From Pseudomonas alkylphenolica (GTDB taxonomy: Bacteria > Pseudomonadota > Gammaproteobacteria > Pseudomonadales > Pseudomonadaceae): 64,000 bases of DNA. Under the pieces are notes generated by a model that was given only the letters and a program-made list of their open reading frames with translations, did not search any database and was not told the DNA's origin. Shown here one piece after another: positions 37,270 to 45,007 of the stretch. The DNA is taken from assembly GCF_016009175.1 (NCBI RefSeq), contig NZ_JADUCM010000026.1:1-64000 (forward strand), given 5' to 3'. Both the position numbers and the translations under genes were made by a program. Position 1 is the first letter of the stretch; each line of letters opens with the position of its first letter.

Positions 37270-38445
37270 ATGAATTTTGCACTCCCTGCCGAGCTGCTGG
37301 CCCTGAAGGCCAAGGTCCGCCGTTTTATCGCCGAAGAAATCGTGCCCATGGAGCGCGACCCGCGCCAGACCGCCCACGGCCCGAACGCCGAATTGCGTCA
37401 GGCGCTGGTTGAAAAGGCCCGTGCCCATGGCCTGCTGACGCCGCATGCCTCCACTGAGATGGGGGGGCTGGGCCTGAGCCACATGGAAAAGGCGGTGATC
37501 TTCGAAGAAGCCGCGTATTCGCCGCTGGGGCCGATTGCCCTGAACATTCACGCCCCCGACGAAGGCAATATCCACCTGCTGGAGCTGGTCGCAACGCCCG
37601 CCCAGAAGCAACGCTGGTTACTACCGATGGTGCAGGGCCACATCCGCTCGTGCTTCGCCATGACCGAGCCCAGCCCCGGAGCTGGCTCGGACCCTTCGAT
37701 GATGACCACCACGGCGGTCCGCGACGGCGACGACTACCTCATCAACGGCCAGAAGTGGTTCATTACCGGCGCTGAAGGCGCCAGCGTCGCGATCATCATG
37801 GCGCGCATGGAAGACGGCACGGCCACCATGTTTCTCACCGACACCGACCGCCCGGGGTTCATTCTGGAGCGCATGATGGACTCGCTCGACAGTTGCTTTG
37901 CCGGCGGCCACGCGGTGCTGCGCCTGGAAAACCTGCGGGTGCCGGCTGCTGACGTGCTCGGCGAAATCGGCAAGGGCTTTCGCTATGCGCAGTTGCGCCT
38001 GGCACCCGCGCGCCTGACCCATTGCATGCGCTGGCTCGGCCAGGCCCGACGTGCCCATGAAGTAGCCTGCAGCTACGGCAGTCGTCGCCAGTCGTTTGGC
38101 AAGACGCTGGGCGAACATCAGGGGGTAGGCTTCATGCTTGCCGACAACGAGATGGACCTGCACAGCACCCGGCTGACCATCTGGCACTGCGCCTGGGTGC
38201 TGGACCAGGGCGAGCGCGGCAACGTCGAGTCGAGCATGGCCAAGGTCATCAGCTCCGAGGGTATCTGGCGGGTCATCGACCGCTGCGTGCAGGTGCTGGG
38301 CGGGCAGGGGGTCACCGGCGAGACGATTGTCGAGCGTATCTTCCGCGATGCCCGCAGTTTCCGCATCTATGACGGCCCTAATGAAGTGCACCGCATGAGC
38401 CTGGCGAAAAAAGTGCTGTCGCGCTTCACCGAGGACAAGCAATGA
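37270..38445 (+). CDS. ACAD10/11-like acyl-CoA dehydrogenase family protein (LvaC-like)
   Basis: The 391-residue protein has an acyl-CoA dehydrogenase fold: CFAMTEPSPGAGSDPSMM flavin/substrate motif, LITGAEGA-like loop (WFITGAEGA), RQSFGKTLGEHQ and VLGGQGVTGETIVERIFRD. At the position of the usual catalytic Glu (YEG) it reads YDGPNEVHR, with Asp368. ACAD10/11 proteins also have DGP at this place. LvaC-type enzymes convert the 4-phosphoacyl-CoA made by LvaAB to an enoyl-CoA and on to 3-hydroxyacyl-CoA instead of performing plain dehydrogenation. AAGGA precedes ATG 37270. It overlaps the next gene by ATGA. Confidence 0.85.
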   Translation: MNFALPAELLALKAKVRRFIAEEIVPMERDPRQTAHGPNAELRQALVEKARAHGLLTPHASTEMGGLGLSHMEKAVIFEEAAYSPLGPIALNIHAPDEGNIHLLELVATPAQKQRWLLPMVQGHIRSCFAMTEPSPGAGSDPSMMTTTAVRDGDDYLINGQKWFITGAEGASVAIIMARMEDGTATMFLTDTDRPGFILERMMDSLDSCFAGGHAVLRLENLRVPAADVLGEIGKGFRYAQLRLAPARLTHCMRWLGQARRAHEVACSYGSRRQSFGKTLGEHQGVGFMLADNEMDLHSTRLTIWHCAWVLDQGERGNVESSMAKVISSEGIWRVIDRCVQVLGGQGVTGETIVERIFRDARSFRIYDGPNEVHRMSLAKKVLSRFTEDKQ

Positions 38446-39200
38446 ACCCGGGTACGTTTCAGGACCAGGTGGTGATGATCACCGGCGCAGCCAGTGGTTT
38501 TGGTGAACTGCTGGCGCGGCGTCTGGCAGGCCTGGGCGCGCGGCTGGTGCTGGGTGACCGCAACGAGACCGGGCTGGCCCGGGTCGCCGCACAGTTGCGT
38601 GAGGCAGGCGCCAGTGTCGTCGCTCAAGCTTGTGACGTAAGCCGCGAAAGCGAGGTCAGCGCCTTGGTCGATGTCGCGGTGGAGCATTTCGGGCGTCTGG
38701 ACATCGGGGTCAACAACGCCGGTATCCTCACGCCGATGAAAGCCTTCATCGACACCACCGAGGCCGAGCTGGACCAGAGCTTCGCAGTCAACGGCAAAGG
38801 CGTGTTCTTCGGCATGAAGTACCAGATCCGCCAGATGCTCAGCCAGGGCAGCGGGGTGATCCTCAATGTCGCCTCGATTGCCGGGCTTGGCGGTGCACCG
38901 AAACTGGCCGCTTATTGCGCTGCCAAGCATGCCGTGGTCGGGCTGACCAAAGGGGCGGCGGTTGAATACGCCCGGCAGAACATTCGCATCAACGCCGTGT
39001 GCCCGTTCTACAGCGCGACGCCGATGGTGACCGACAGCGAAGTGGGCGAGAAGCAGGACTTCCTCGCCCAGGGCTCGCCGATGAAGCGCTTTGCCGAACC
39101 TGACGAGGTGGTCGCGGTGATGCTGATGCTCTGCGCCCGCGAGAACGGCTACATGACCGGGCAGGCCATTGCCGTGGACGGCGGCTTGTCGGCGTATTGA
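38442..39200 (+). CDS. SDR-family oxidoreductase, last gene of the kinase operon
   Basis: This 252-residue short-chain dehydrogenase has TGAASGFG, an acidic Asp after strand 2 (LVLGDRNE, NAD preference), NNAGI and catalytic Tyr158-Lys162 (YCAAK). It could interconvert a 4-keto and 4-hydroxyacyl-CoA, as LvaD does for levulinyl-CoA, or oxidise a later 3-hydroxy intermediate. Position and overlap with the ACAD gene support a role in the same pathway. A strong terminator follows. Confidence 0.83.
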   Translation: MNPGTFQDQVVMITGAASGFGELLARRLAGLGARLVLGDRNETGLARVAAQLREAGASVVAQACDVSRESEVSALVDVAVEHFGRLDIGVNNAGILTPMKAFIDTTEAELDQSFAVNGKGVFFGMKYQIRQMLSQGSGVILNVASIAGLGGAPKLAAYCAAKHAVVGLTKGAAVEYARQNIRINAVCPFYSATPMVTDSEVGEKQDFLAQGSPMKRFAEPDEVVAVMLMLCARENGYMTGQAIAVDGGLSAY

Positions 39201-39210
39201 ACAACCCTGA

Positions 39211-39240
39211 AAAGCCCGCGGCGGAACGCGGGCTTTTTTT
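39211..39240 (+). terminator. Rho-independent terminator of the kinase/ACAD operon
   Basis: The 10-bp stem AAAGCCCGCG / CGCGGGCTTT (39211-39220 and 39227-39236, 6-base loop) is followed by a T run. The inverted sequence may also serve the convergent hydrolase gene. Confidence 0.92.
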
Positions 39241-39255
39241 ATCGCTGCCCGGTAA

Positions 39256-40089
39256 TTACTCGTCGCGGATAAATGCCAGCAGATCGGCGTTGATCTGGTC
39301 CGCATGGGTGGTCGGCATGCCGTGAGGCAAACCCGGATAGGTTTTCAGCGTGCCGTGCTTGAGCAACCTGATCGCCAAGCGGGCGGAGTCGTCGATGGGC
39401 ACGATCTGGTCATCCTCACCGTGCATCACCAGGGTCGGCACCTGGATCTGCTTCAGGTCTTCGGTAAAGTCGGTTTCGGAAAACGCCTTGATGCAATCGT
39501 AGTGAGCCTTGGTGGCCCCCATCATGCCCTGGCGCCACCAGTTCTCGATGATGCCTTGCGACACCTTGGCGCCCGGGCGATTGAAGCCATAGAACGGACC
39601 GGCCGGTACATCGAGGAAAAACTGCGCGCGGTTGGCCAGCAAGGCCTCGCGAAAGCCGTTGAACACTTCAATCGGCAGGCCACCGGGGTTTTTCTCCGAC
39701 TTGACCATGATCGGTGGCACCGCACCGATCAGCACGGCCTTCGATACCCGCCCAGGCTTGGCCCGCGCCGTATAACGAGCCACCTCGCCGCCACCGGTCG
39801 AATGCCCGACATGCACCGCACCGATCAGGTCCAGCTTGCCGGTGAGCTGAATCACGTCATCGGCATAGGTGTCCATTTCGTTGCCTTGCCAGGTCTGCGA
39901 TGAGCGCCCGTGGCCGCGGCGGTCATGGGCAATGACGCGAAAGCCTTTGCCGAGGAAGAACATCATCTGGCTGTCCCAGTCGTCGGCGCTCAGCGGCCAG
40001 CCGTGGTGGAACATGATCGGCTGGGCCTCCTTGTCGCCCCAGTCCTTGTAGTAGATCTCGGTGCCGTCTTGGGTAGTAAAGGTACTCAT
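39256..40089 (-). CDS. Alpha/beta hydrolase (non-heme chloroperoxidase/perhydrolase type)
   Basis: This 277-residue alpha/beta hydrolase has an intact triad: Ser97 in GHSTGGG, Asp227 in HGEDDQIVP and His256 in GLPHGM. The sequence IMFHHGWPLSADDWDSQM and DRRGHGRSSQ are typical of cofactor-free haloperoxidases, which act as esterases or perhydrolases and also hydrolyse lactones in some cases. The AGGAG site precedes the ATG. It lies alone, convergent with the kinase operon and divergent from catB, where catR would usually be found. Confidence 0.87.
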   Translation of the reverse strand: MSTFTTQDGTEIYYKDWGDKEAQPIMFHHGWPLSADDWDSQMMFFLGKGFRVIAHDRRGHGRSSQTWQGNEMDTYADDVIQLTGKLDLIGAVHVGHSTGGGEVARYTARAKPGRVSKAVLIGAVPPIMVKSEKNPGGLPIEVFNGFREALLANRAQFFLDVPAGPFYGFNRPGAKVSQGIIENWWRQGMMGATKAHYDCIKAFSETDFTEDLKQIQVPTLVMHGEDDQIVPIDDSARLAIRLLKHGTLKTYPGLPHGMPTTHADQINADLLAFIRDE

Positions 40090-40251
40090 GGCCTAACTCC
40101 TGTGCTCGCCTGGATCGCTGTGGCTGAAGGGTTGGGGTGGCGCGAAGCGGCCGCTCCGGTGACTGCGGGCCGTCATTTTGAGCCGCGTAAGAGTGTAGCC
40201 GGGCGTGCCGACCCTACCAGTCAAGGGGGTACCATACCCGCTGAGTATAGT

Positions 40252-40278
40252 GGAATATTCAATTGATATTGGACGTAA
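40252..40278 (+). promoter_or_regulatory. Possible IacR-like site upstream of catB
   Basis: GAATATTCA and TTGA-TATT followed by CGTAA align with the probable IacR operators before iacA and iacH, but one base is missing in the centre and the right half-site is poorer. It lies about 95-120 bases before the catB ATG. This is a weak candidate seen by eye. Confidence 0.3.
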
Positions 40279-40370
40279 TTATGGCGATGTGCAAAGCTGG
40301 GCAAAGCTCATAAAAACAACAGTCCAACGCGTCACACGACGTCCGGACACCCAGCCTCTGGAAGCTTGCA

Positions 40371-41492
40371 ATGACCCATGCCGTGATCGAACGCATCGAA
40401 ACCCTCATTGTCGACCTGCCGACCATCAGGCCGCACAAGCTGGCCATGCACACCATGCAATCGCAGACCCTGGTGATCATCAGGCTGCGCTGTGCCGACG
40501 GCATCGAAGGCATCGGTGAGTCCACCACCATCGGTGGCCTGGCCTATGGCTACGAAAGCCCGGAAAGCATCAAGCAGAACATCGACGCGCACCTGGCGCC
40601 GGCCTTGATCGGCATGGACGCCGGGAATATCAACGCGGCGATGCTCAAGCTGGACAAGATCGCCAAGGGCAATACCTTCGCCAAATCCGGCCTTGAGTCG
40701 GCACTCCTCGATGCCCAGGGCAAGCGCCTTGGCTTGCCGGTCAGCGAGTTGCTCGGCGGCCGTGTGCGCGACAGCCTGGAAGTGGCCTGGACCCTGGCCT
40801 CCGGCGATACCGCCCGTGATATCGCCGAGGCCGAGCAGATGCTCGAGCTGCGCCGCCATCGCATTTTCAAATTGAAGATCGGCGCCAATCCTGTCGACCA
40901 GGATCTTGCCCATGTGATCGCGATCAAAAAGGCCCTGGGCGACCGGGCCAGCGTGCGCGTAGACGTCAATCAGTACTGGAACATTTCCCAGGCCCTGCGC
41001 GCCTGCCGGGTACTGGGCGACAACGGTATCGACCTGATCGAACAACCGATTTCGCGCAACAACCGGGCAGGGAAGGTGCACCTGCATCAGGTCAGCCCGG
41101 CGCCGATCATGGCCGATGAATCGATCGAAAGCGTCGAGGATGCCCTGAGCCTGGCCATCGACGGTGCCGCCAGCATTTTTGCCCTGAAGATCGCCAAGAA
41201 TGGCGGGCCGCGTGCCGTTCTGCGCACCGCACAGATTGCCGAGGCGGCAGGCATTGCCCTTTACGGCGGCACCATGCTCGAAGGCAGCGTCGGCACCCTG
41301 GCCTCGGCCCATGCCTTCATCACCCTTAATCAGTTGACCTGGGGCACTGAGCTCTTCGGGCCGTTGCTGCTCACCGAAGAAATCGTCACCGAGGCCCCGG
41401 TATACCGCGACTTCCACCTGCACGTGCCGCGCACCCCAGGCCTGGGGCTGACGCTGGACGAAGAGCGTCTGGCACGTTTTGTTCGCCGTTGA
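40371..41492 (+). CDS. catB: Muconate cycloisomerase
   Basis: This 373-residue enolase-superfamily enzyme converts cis,cis-muconate to (4S)-muconolactone in the beta-ketoadipate pathway. The lysine pair K167/K169 (FKLKIGA) matches the numbering of characterised Pseudomonas CatB. The metal ligands lie in VDVNQYW, LIEQPI and MADESI, and the C-terminal FALKIAKNGG is present. It starts the catBCA operon, with catC 14 bases on. The usual divergent LysR gene catR is missing immediately upstream; an unrelated hydrolase occupies that place. Confidence 0.97.
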   Translation: MTHAVIERIETLIVDLPTIRPHKLAMHTMQSQTLVIIRLRCADGIEGIGESTTIGGLAYGYESPESIKQNIDAHLAPALIGMDAGNINAAMLKLDKIAKGNTFAKSGLESALLDAQGKRLGLPVSELLGGRVRDSLEVAWTLASGDTARDIAEAEQMLELRRHRIFKLKIGANPVDQDLAHVIAIKKALGDRASVRVDVNQYWNISQALRACRVLGDNGIDLIEQPISRNNRAGKVHLHQVSPAPIMADESIESVEDALSLAIDGAASIFALKIAKNGGPRAVLRTAQIAEAAGIALYGGTMLEGSVGTLASAHAFITLNQLTWGTELFGPLLLTEEIVTEAPVYRDFHLHVPRTPGLGLTLDEERLARFVRR

Positions 41493-41506
41493 TAGAGGTA
41501 GACACC

Positions 41507-41797
41507 ATGCTGTTTCACGTAAAGATGACGGTAAAACTCCCCACCGACATGGCACCGGATGCCGCGGCCAAGCTCAAGGCGGAGGAAAAGGAACTGGCCC
41601 AGCGCCTCCAGCAGGAAGGCACGTGGCGTCACCTGTGGCGCATTGCCGGTCACTACGCCAACTACAGCGTATTTGATGTGCCCAGTGTCGAGGCCCTGCA
41701 CGACACGCTGATGCAACTGCCGCTGTTTCCTTATATGGACATCGAGATCGATGGGCTCTGCCGCCATCCGTCCTCGATTCATGCTGACGATCGTTGA
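41507..41797 (+). CDS. catC: Muconolactone delta-isomerase
   Basis: This 96-residue protein is full length for the small decameric isomerase that converts muconolactone to 3-oxoadipate enol-lactone. The N-terminus MLFHVKMTVKLP and the C-terminal LPLFPYMDIEIDGLCRHPSS are characteristic. GAGG lies before ATG 41507. It sits between catB and catA with short gaps (14 and 33 bases). Confidence 0.97.
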   Translation: MLFHVKMTVKLPTDMAPDAAAKLKAEEKELAQRLQQEGTWRHLWRIAGHYANYSVFDVPSVEALHDTLMQLPLFPYMDIEIDGLCRHPSSIHADDR

Positions 41798-41830
41798 TCA
41801 CCTTCAATAACAATAAGACGGGTAATAACC

Positions 41831-42763
41831 ATGACCGTGAAAATTTCTCAGACTGCCGACGTCCAGAACTTCTTCAATGAAGTGGCCGGTATCAATAACG
41901 ACCAGGGTAACCAGCGTTTCAAGCAGATCGTCCTGCGCATCATTCAGGACGCTGCGCGGCTGATCGAAGACCTGGAAATCAGCGATGACGAATTCTGGAA
42001 GGCGGTGGACTACCTCAACCGCATGGGTACTAACCAGGAGGCCGGCCTGCTGGTCGCCGGGCTGGGTATCGAGCATTTCCTGGACTTGTTGCAGGACGCC
42101 AAGGACGCCCAGGTCGGCCTGACCGGCGGCACCCCGCGTACCATCGAAGGGCCTCTGTACGTTGCCGGTGCGCCGCTGTCGCAGACCGAGGCGCGGATGG
42201 ACGACGGCACCGACCCGGGCACGGTGATGTTCCTCAAGGGCCGTGTGCTCGATGCGCAGGGCAACCCGGTTGCCGGCGCCACCGTCGACGTCTGGCACGC
42301 CAGCACCCAGGGTACGTACTCCTACTTCGACTCCAGCCAGTCGCCGTACAACCTGCGTCGGCGCATCCTCACCGACGAGCAGGGCGGCTACCGTGCGCGC
42401 AGCATCGTGCCGAGCGGCTACGGTTGCCCGCCCAGCGGCACCACCCAGGAAGTCCTCAATCAACTGGGCCGGCATGGCCAGCGCCCGGCGCACATCCACT
42501 TCTTCATCTCGGCGCCGGGCTACCGTCACCTGACCACGCAAATCAACTTCGAGGGTGATCAGTACCTGTGGGACGACTTCGCCTACGCCACGCGTGACGG
42601 CCTGGTCGGGCGCCTGGACTTCAACAACGATGCCCAGGCCTCCCGCGAGCGCGGGCTGGAAGGTCAGCCGTTTGCCGATCTGGAGTTCAGCTTCCAGTTG
42701 CAGGACGCCAAGGACGCCGGCGCCACCGAGCGCAGCCAGCGCCCGCGTGCATTGCAGGAGTAA
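41831..42763 (+). CDS. catA: Catechol 1,2-dioxygenase
   Basis: This 310-residue intradiol dioxygenase cleaves catechol to cis,cis-muconate with non-heme Fe(III). The iron ligands can be placed on the Tyr of the YSYF segment (163-165), Tyr197 in GYGCP, and His221 and His223 in RPAHIHFF. The N-terminal helical dimerisation domain is present (QRFKQIVLRIIQDAARLIED). As the last gene of catBCA, it accepts the catechol made by the iac genes downstream in this window. Confidence 0.97.
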   Translation: MTVKISQTADVQNFFNEVAGINNDQGNQRFKQIVLRIIQDAARLIEDLEISDDEFWKAVDYLNRMGTNQEAGLLVAGLGIEHFLDLLQDAKDAQVGLTGGTPRTIEGPLYVAGAPLSQTEARMDDGTDPGTVMFLKGRVLDAQGNPVAGATVDVWHASTQGTYSYFDSSQSPYNLRRRILTDEQGGYRARSIVPSGYGCPPSGTTQEVLNQLGRHGQRPAHIHFFISAPGYRHLTTQINFEGDQYLWDDFAYATRDGLVGRLDFNNDAQASRERGLEGQPFADLEFSFQLQDAKDAGATERSQRPRALQE

Positions 42764-42787
42764 GCCTGCAACGCAGCTGGTTTATTC

Positions 42788-42816
42788 GCGCCTGCCGGTT
42801 GGTGACCGGCAGGCGC
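42788..42816. terminator. Strong hairpin after catA
   Basis: A perfect 12-bp stem (GCGCCTGCCGGT / ACCGGCAGGCGC, loop TGGTG) begins 24 bases after the catA stop. There is no T tract, so it may be a stabilising or REP-like hairpin as much as a terminator. Confidence 0.6.
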
Positions 42817-42964
42817 GGAGCTCCTACAAACTACCCCGCACCGTTTGATGTTCGTTGTTCTCCTGCCCCTGGCACTCACGCCTAACAATAAATTCAATAA
42901 AGCGTGGTGTTGATCACGCGTGCGCCTGGCCGTGCGTTCAGATCGACCCCGTGGGAGTGTGATC

Positions 42965-44320
42965 GTGAATATAGAAGCCGTAGCGCCCGTTGTGCTGAAA
43001 CAGAAACGCTACCTTTACGAGTGGTATGTCGTTGGCTTGTGCATGGTCGCGTACATCTTCTCGTTTGTTGACCGGCAAATACTGGCGTTGATGATCGAGC
43101 CGATCAAAGCCGACCTGCAGATCACCGATACCCAGTTCAGCCTGTTGCATGGCCTGGCGTTTTCACTGTTCTACGCGTTCATGGGCATGCCCATCGCCTA
43201 CCTGGCCGACCGCTTTTCACGCCCTAAGATCATCGCCCTGGGCGTGGTGTTCTGGAGTTTCGCCACGGCCACCTGTGGCGTAAGCAAAAACTTCCTGCAG
43301 ATGTTTCTCGCGCGTATCGGCGTTGGCGTGGGGGAGGCAGCGCTGTCGCCGTCGGCCTACTCGATGTTCAGCGACCTGTTCCCCAAGGAAAAGCTGGGGC
43401 GTGCCGTAGGCATCTACTCCATTGGTTCGTTCGTGGGCGGGGGCATTGCCTTTCTGGTCGGCGGCTACGTCATCGACCTGCTGAAAAACACCCAGGCCAT
43501 CGAGTTGCCGTTGCTGGGCGCGATGCGCGCGTGGCAGCTGGCGTTCTTTCTGGTCGGGTTGCCCGGGGTGCTGGTCGGCTTGCTGATCTGGCTCACCGTG
43601 CGCGACCCGGCGCGCCAGGGCATCAAGGCGGATAAACACGGTGCACCGTCACGTGTTTCGATGCTGGATTGCCTGCGGTTCCTGTGCCGCCATCGCCAGA
43701 CCTTCTTCTGCCACTATGTGGGCTTTTCGTTCTACGCCATGGCCTTGTACAGCATGATGAGCTGGACCCCGGCGTATTACATGCGCACCTTTGGCATGAG
43801 CCCGGTGGACGCCGGTTACATGCTCGGTATCGTCCTGTTGGTGGCCAACACCACCGGGGTGTTCTTCGGCGGCTGGCTCACCGACTACCTGGCCAAGCGC
43901 GGCTATCAGGACGCGGCGATGCGCACAGGGGTGATTGGCGCGGTCGGCATGGTGGTACCGGCGGTGCTGTTTACTCAGGTCGGTACGCTGTGGTTGTCGG
44001 TCGGCTTGCTGGTGCCGGCGATGTTCTTCGCGTCGTTCCCGATGCCGACATCGGCCGCCGCCATGCAGATCCTGGCACCCAACCAGCTGCGGGCCCAGGT
44101 GTCGGCGCTGTTCCTGCTGGTCAGTAACCTGATCGGGCTGGGCCTGGGCACGACGCTGGTGGCGATGCTCACGGATCGCTATTTCGGCTCGCCTGCAGCC
44201 GTCGGCATGTCGATGTCGCTGGTGATCGCCGTTGCCTCGTTGCTGGCGATTTTCCTGCTGGGCAGAGGTTGCACCCATTTCCGCCAGAGCGTGCAGGCCG
44301 AGCAGTCCGCAAGCCACTGA
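42965..44320 (+). CDS. MFS transporter, spinster-like (candidate IAA/aromatic acid importer)
   Basis: The 451-residue product has twelve predicted helices and the MFS loop motif LADRFSRPKI between helices 2 and 3. The start region (YEWYVVGLCMVAYIFSFVDR) and LARIGVGVGEAALSPSAYSM resemble spinster-type permeases often found with aromatic or steroid catabolism. GTG 42965 is chosen because GGGAG lies 7 bases before it. Its position between catBCA and the iac genes suggests uptake of indole-3-acetate or another aromatic acid, which is inference from context. Confidence 0.8.
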   Translation: MNIEAVAPVVLKQKRYLYEWYVVGLCMVAYIFSFVDRQILALMIEPIKADLQITDTQFSLLHGLAFSLFYAFMGMPIAYLADRFSRPKIIALGVVFWSFATATCGVSKNFLQMFLARIGVGVGEAALSPSAYSMFSDLFPKEKLGRAVGIYSIGSFVGGGIAFLVGGYVIDLLKNTQAIELPLLGAMRAWQLAFFLVGLPGVLVGLLIWLTVRDPARQGIKADKHGAPSRVSMLDCLRFLCRHRQTFFCHYVGFSFYAMALYSMMSWTPAYYMRTFGMSPVDAGYMLGIVLLVANTTGVFFGGWLTDYLAKRGYQDAAMRTGVIGAVGMVVPAVLFTQVGTLWLSVGLLVPAMFFASFPMPTSAAAMQILAPNQLRAQVSALFLLVSNLIGLGLGTTLVAMLTDRYFGSPAAVGMSMSLVIAVASLLAIFLLGRGCTHFRQSVQAEQSASH

Positions 44321-44332
44321 CGTGGTGGCTTG

Positions 44333-44371
44333 GCCCGGGCAGGCTGCGCGCTGAGCAAGGCCTGCCCGGGC
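44333..44371. terminator. Bidirectional hairpin between MFS and NIPSNAP genes
   Basis: A perfect 12-bp stem (GCCCGGGCAGGC / GCCTGCCCGGGC, 15-base loop) lies between two convergent stop codons. No T tract is present on either side. Confidence 0.55.
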
Positions 44372-44377
44372 TGGCAC

Positions 44378-45007
44378 TTATGACAAAGGCGAAAACGCGG
44401 CAGGAAGGTACGCCACCGAGTTCATTTCCTGCAGTTGCGGGGCGGAGTTTTCCGGCGGCCAGACACCGTCCTTGACCGCACGCGTGCGCACGTCCAGACG
44501 CTGCTCCAGGCTCGCGTAGGGCCAGATATGCAGGTAGCGCGGCACCCGCCCGCTGGTGGCATAGAAGGCTGCATAAACCTGCGAGTACGCCTCATCGGTG
44601 CGCGGTCCCACTGCTTTTTTCCAGCCCTCCAGCGTCGGCTCAAGGCCAGAAGGCACCAGGTTGTATTCGCGCAACTCATAAAAGGGGCCGTGCGGGCCGG
44701 GTGGCAGCGGCTGCAGAAACGGGAACAGGCAGTAGTCATCGATGTGCTGGTGCAACAGGTACTCGCCAATGCCCAGGCCATCCGCTGCCAGCAACAGGCG
44801 CTGGCGTTCGGCGTCCCTGATTTCGCTTGAGGCGAAGCTACGCATCACCGCAATGGTGTTTTGCGGGCCGATCTCGGAGACCCAGCACCCCACCAGTTCG
44901 ACGCCTTCAAGCGCTTCAGACAGTGCTGCCTGCAAGCGCGGCAGGGCGAGGGGGACGGTGCGAACGCGCAACGTCAGACGAATCAACTCGTACAGCTGAT
45001 GGCTCAT
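44378..45007 (-). CDS. NIPSNAP family protein
   Basis: This 209-residue protein consists of two ferredoxin-like NIPSNAP repeats (LYELIRLTLRVRTVPLALPR; FYELREYNLVPSGLEPTLEG, then WKKAV). These dimeric alpha-beta barrel proteins have no settled biochemical role in bacteria; some occur beside aromatic catabolic genes. ATG 45007 has AGGAG 7 bases upstream; a TTG two codons earlier is unlikely. It is divergent from iacA and separated by a 460-base control region, so it may respond to the same inducer. Confidence 0.8.
   Translation of the reverse strand: MSHQLYELIRLTLRVRTVPLALPRLQAALSEALEGVELVGCWVSEIGPQNTIAVMRSFASSEIRDAERQRLLLAADGLGIGEYLLHQHIDDYCLFPFLQPLPPGPHGPFYELREYNLVPSGLEPTLEGWKKAVGPRTDEAYSQVYAAFYATSGRVPRYLHIWPYASLEQRLDVRTRAVKDGVWPPENSAPQLQEMNSVAYLPAAFSPLS

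Noticed and set aside
40205..40519. Candidate small gene or catR remnant before catB
   Set aside because: The 104-codon frame overlaps catB, has no ribosome site and no LysR helix-turn-helix in any frame.
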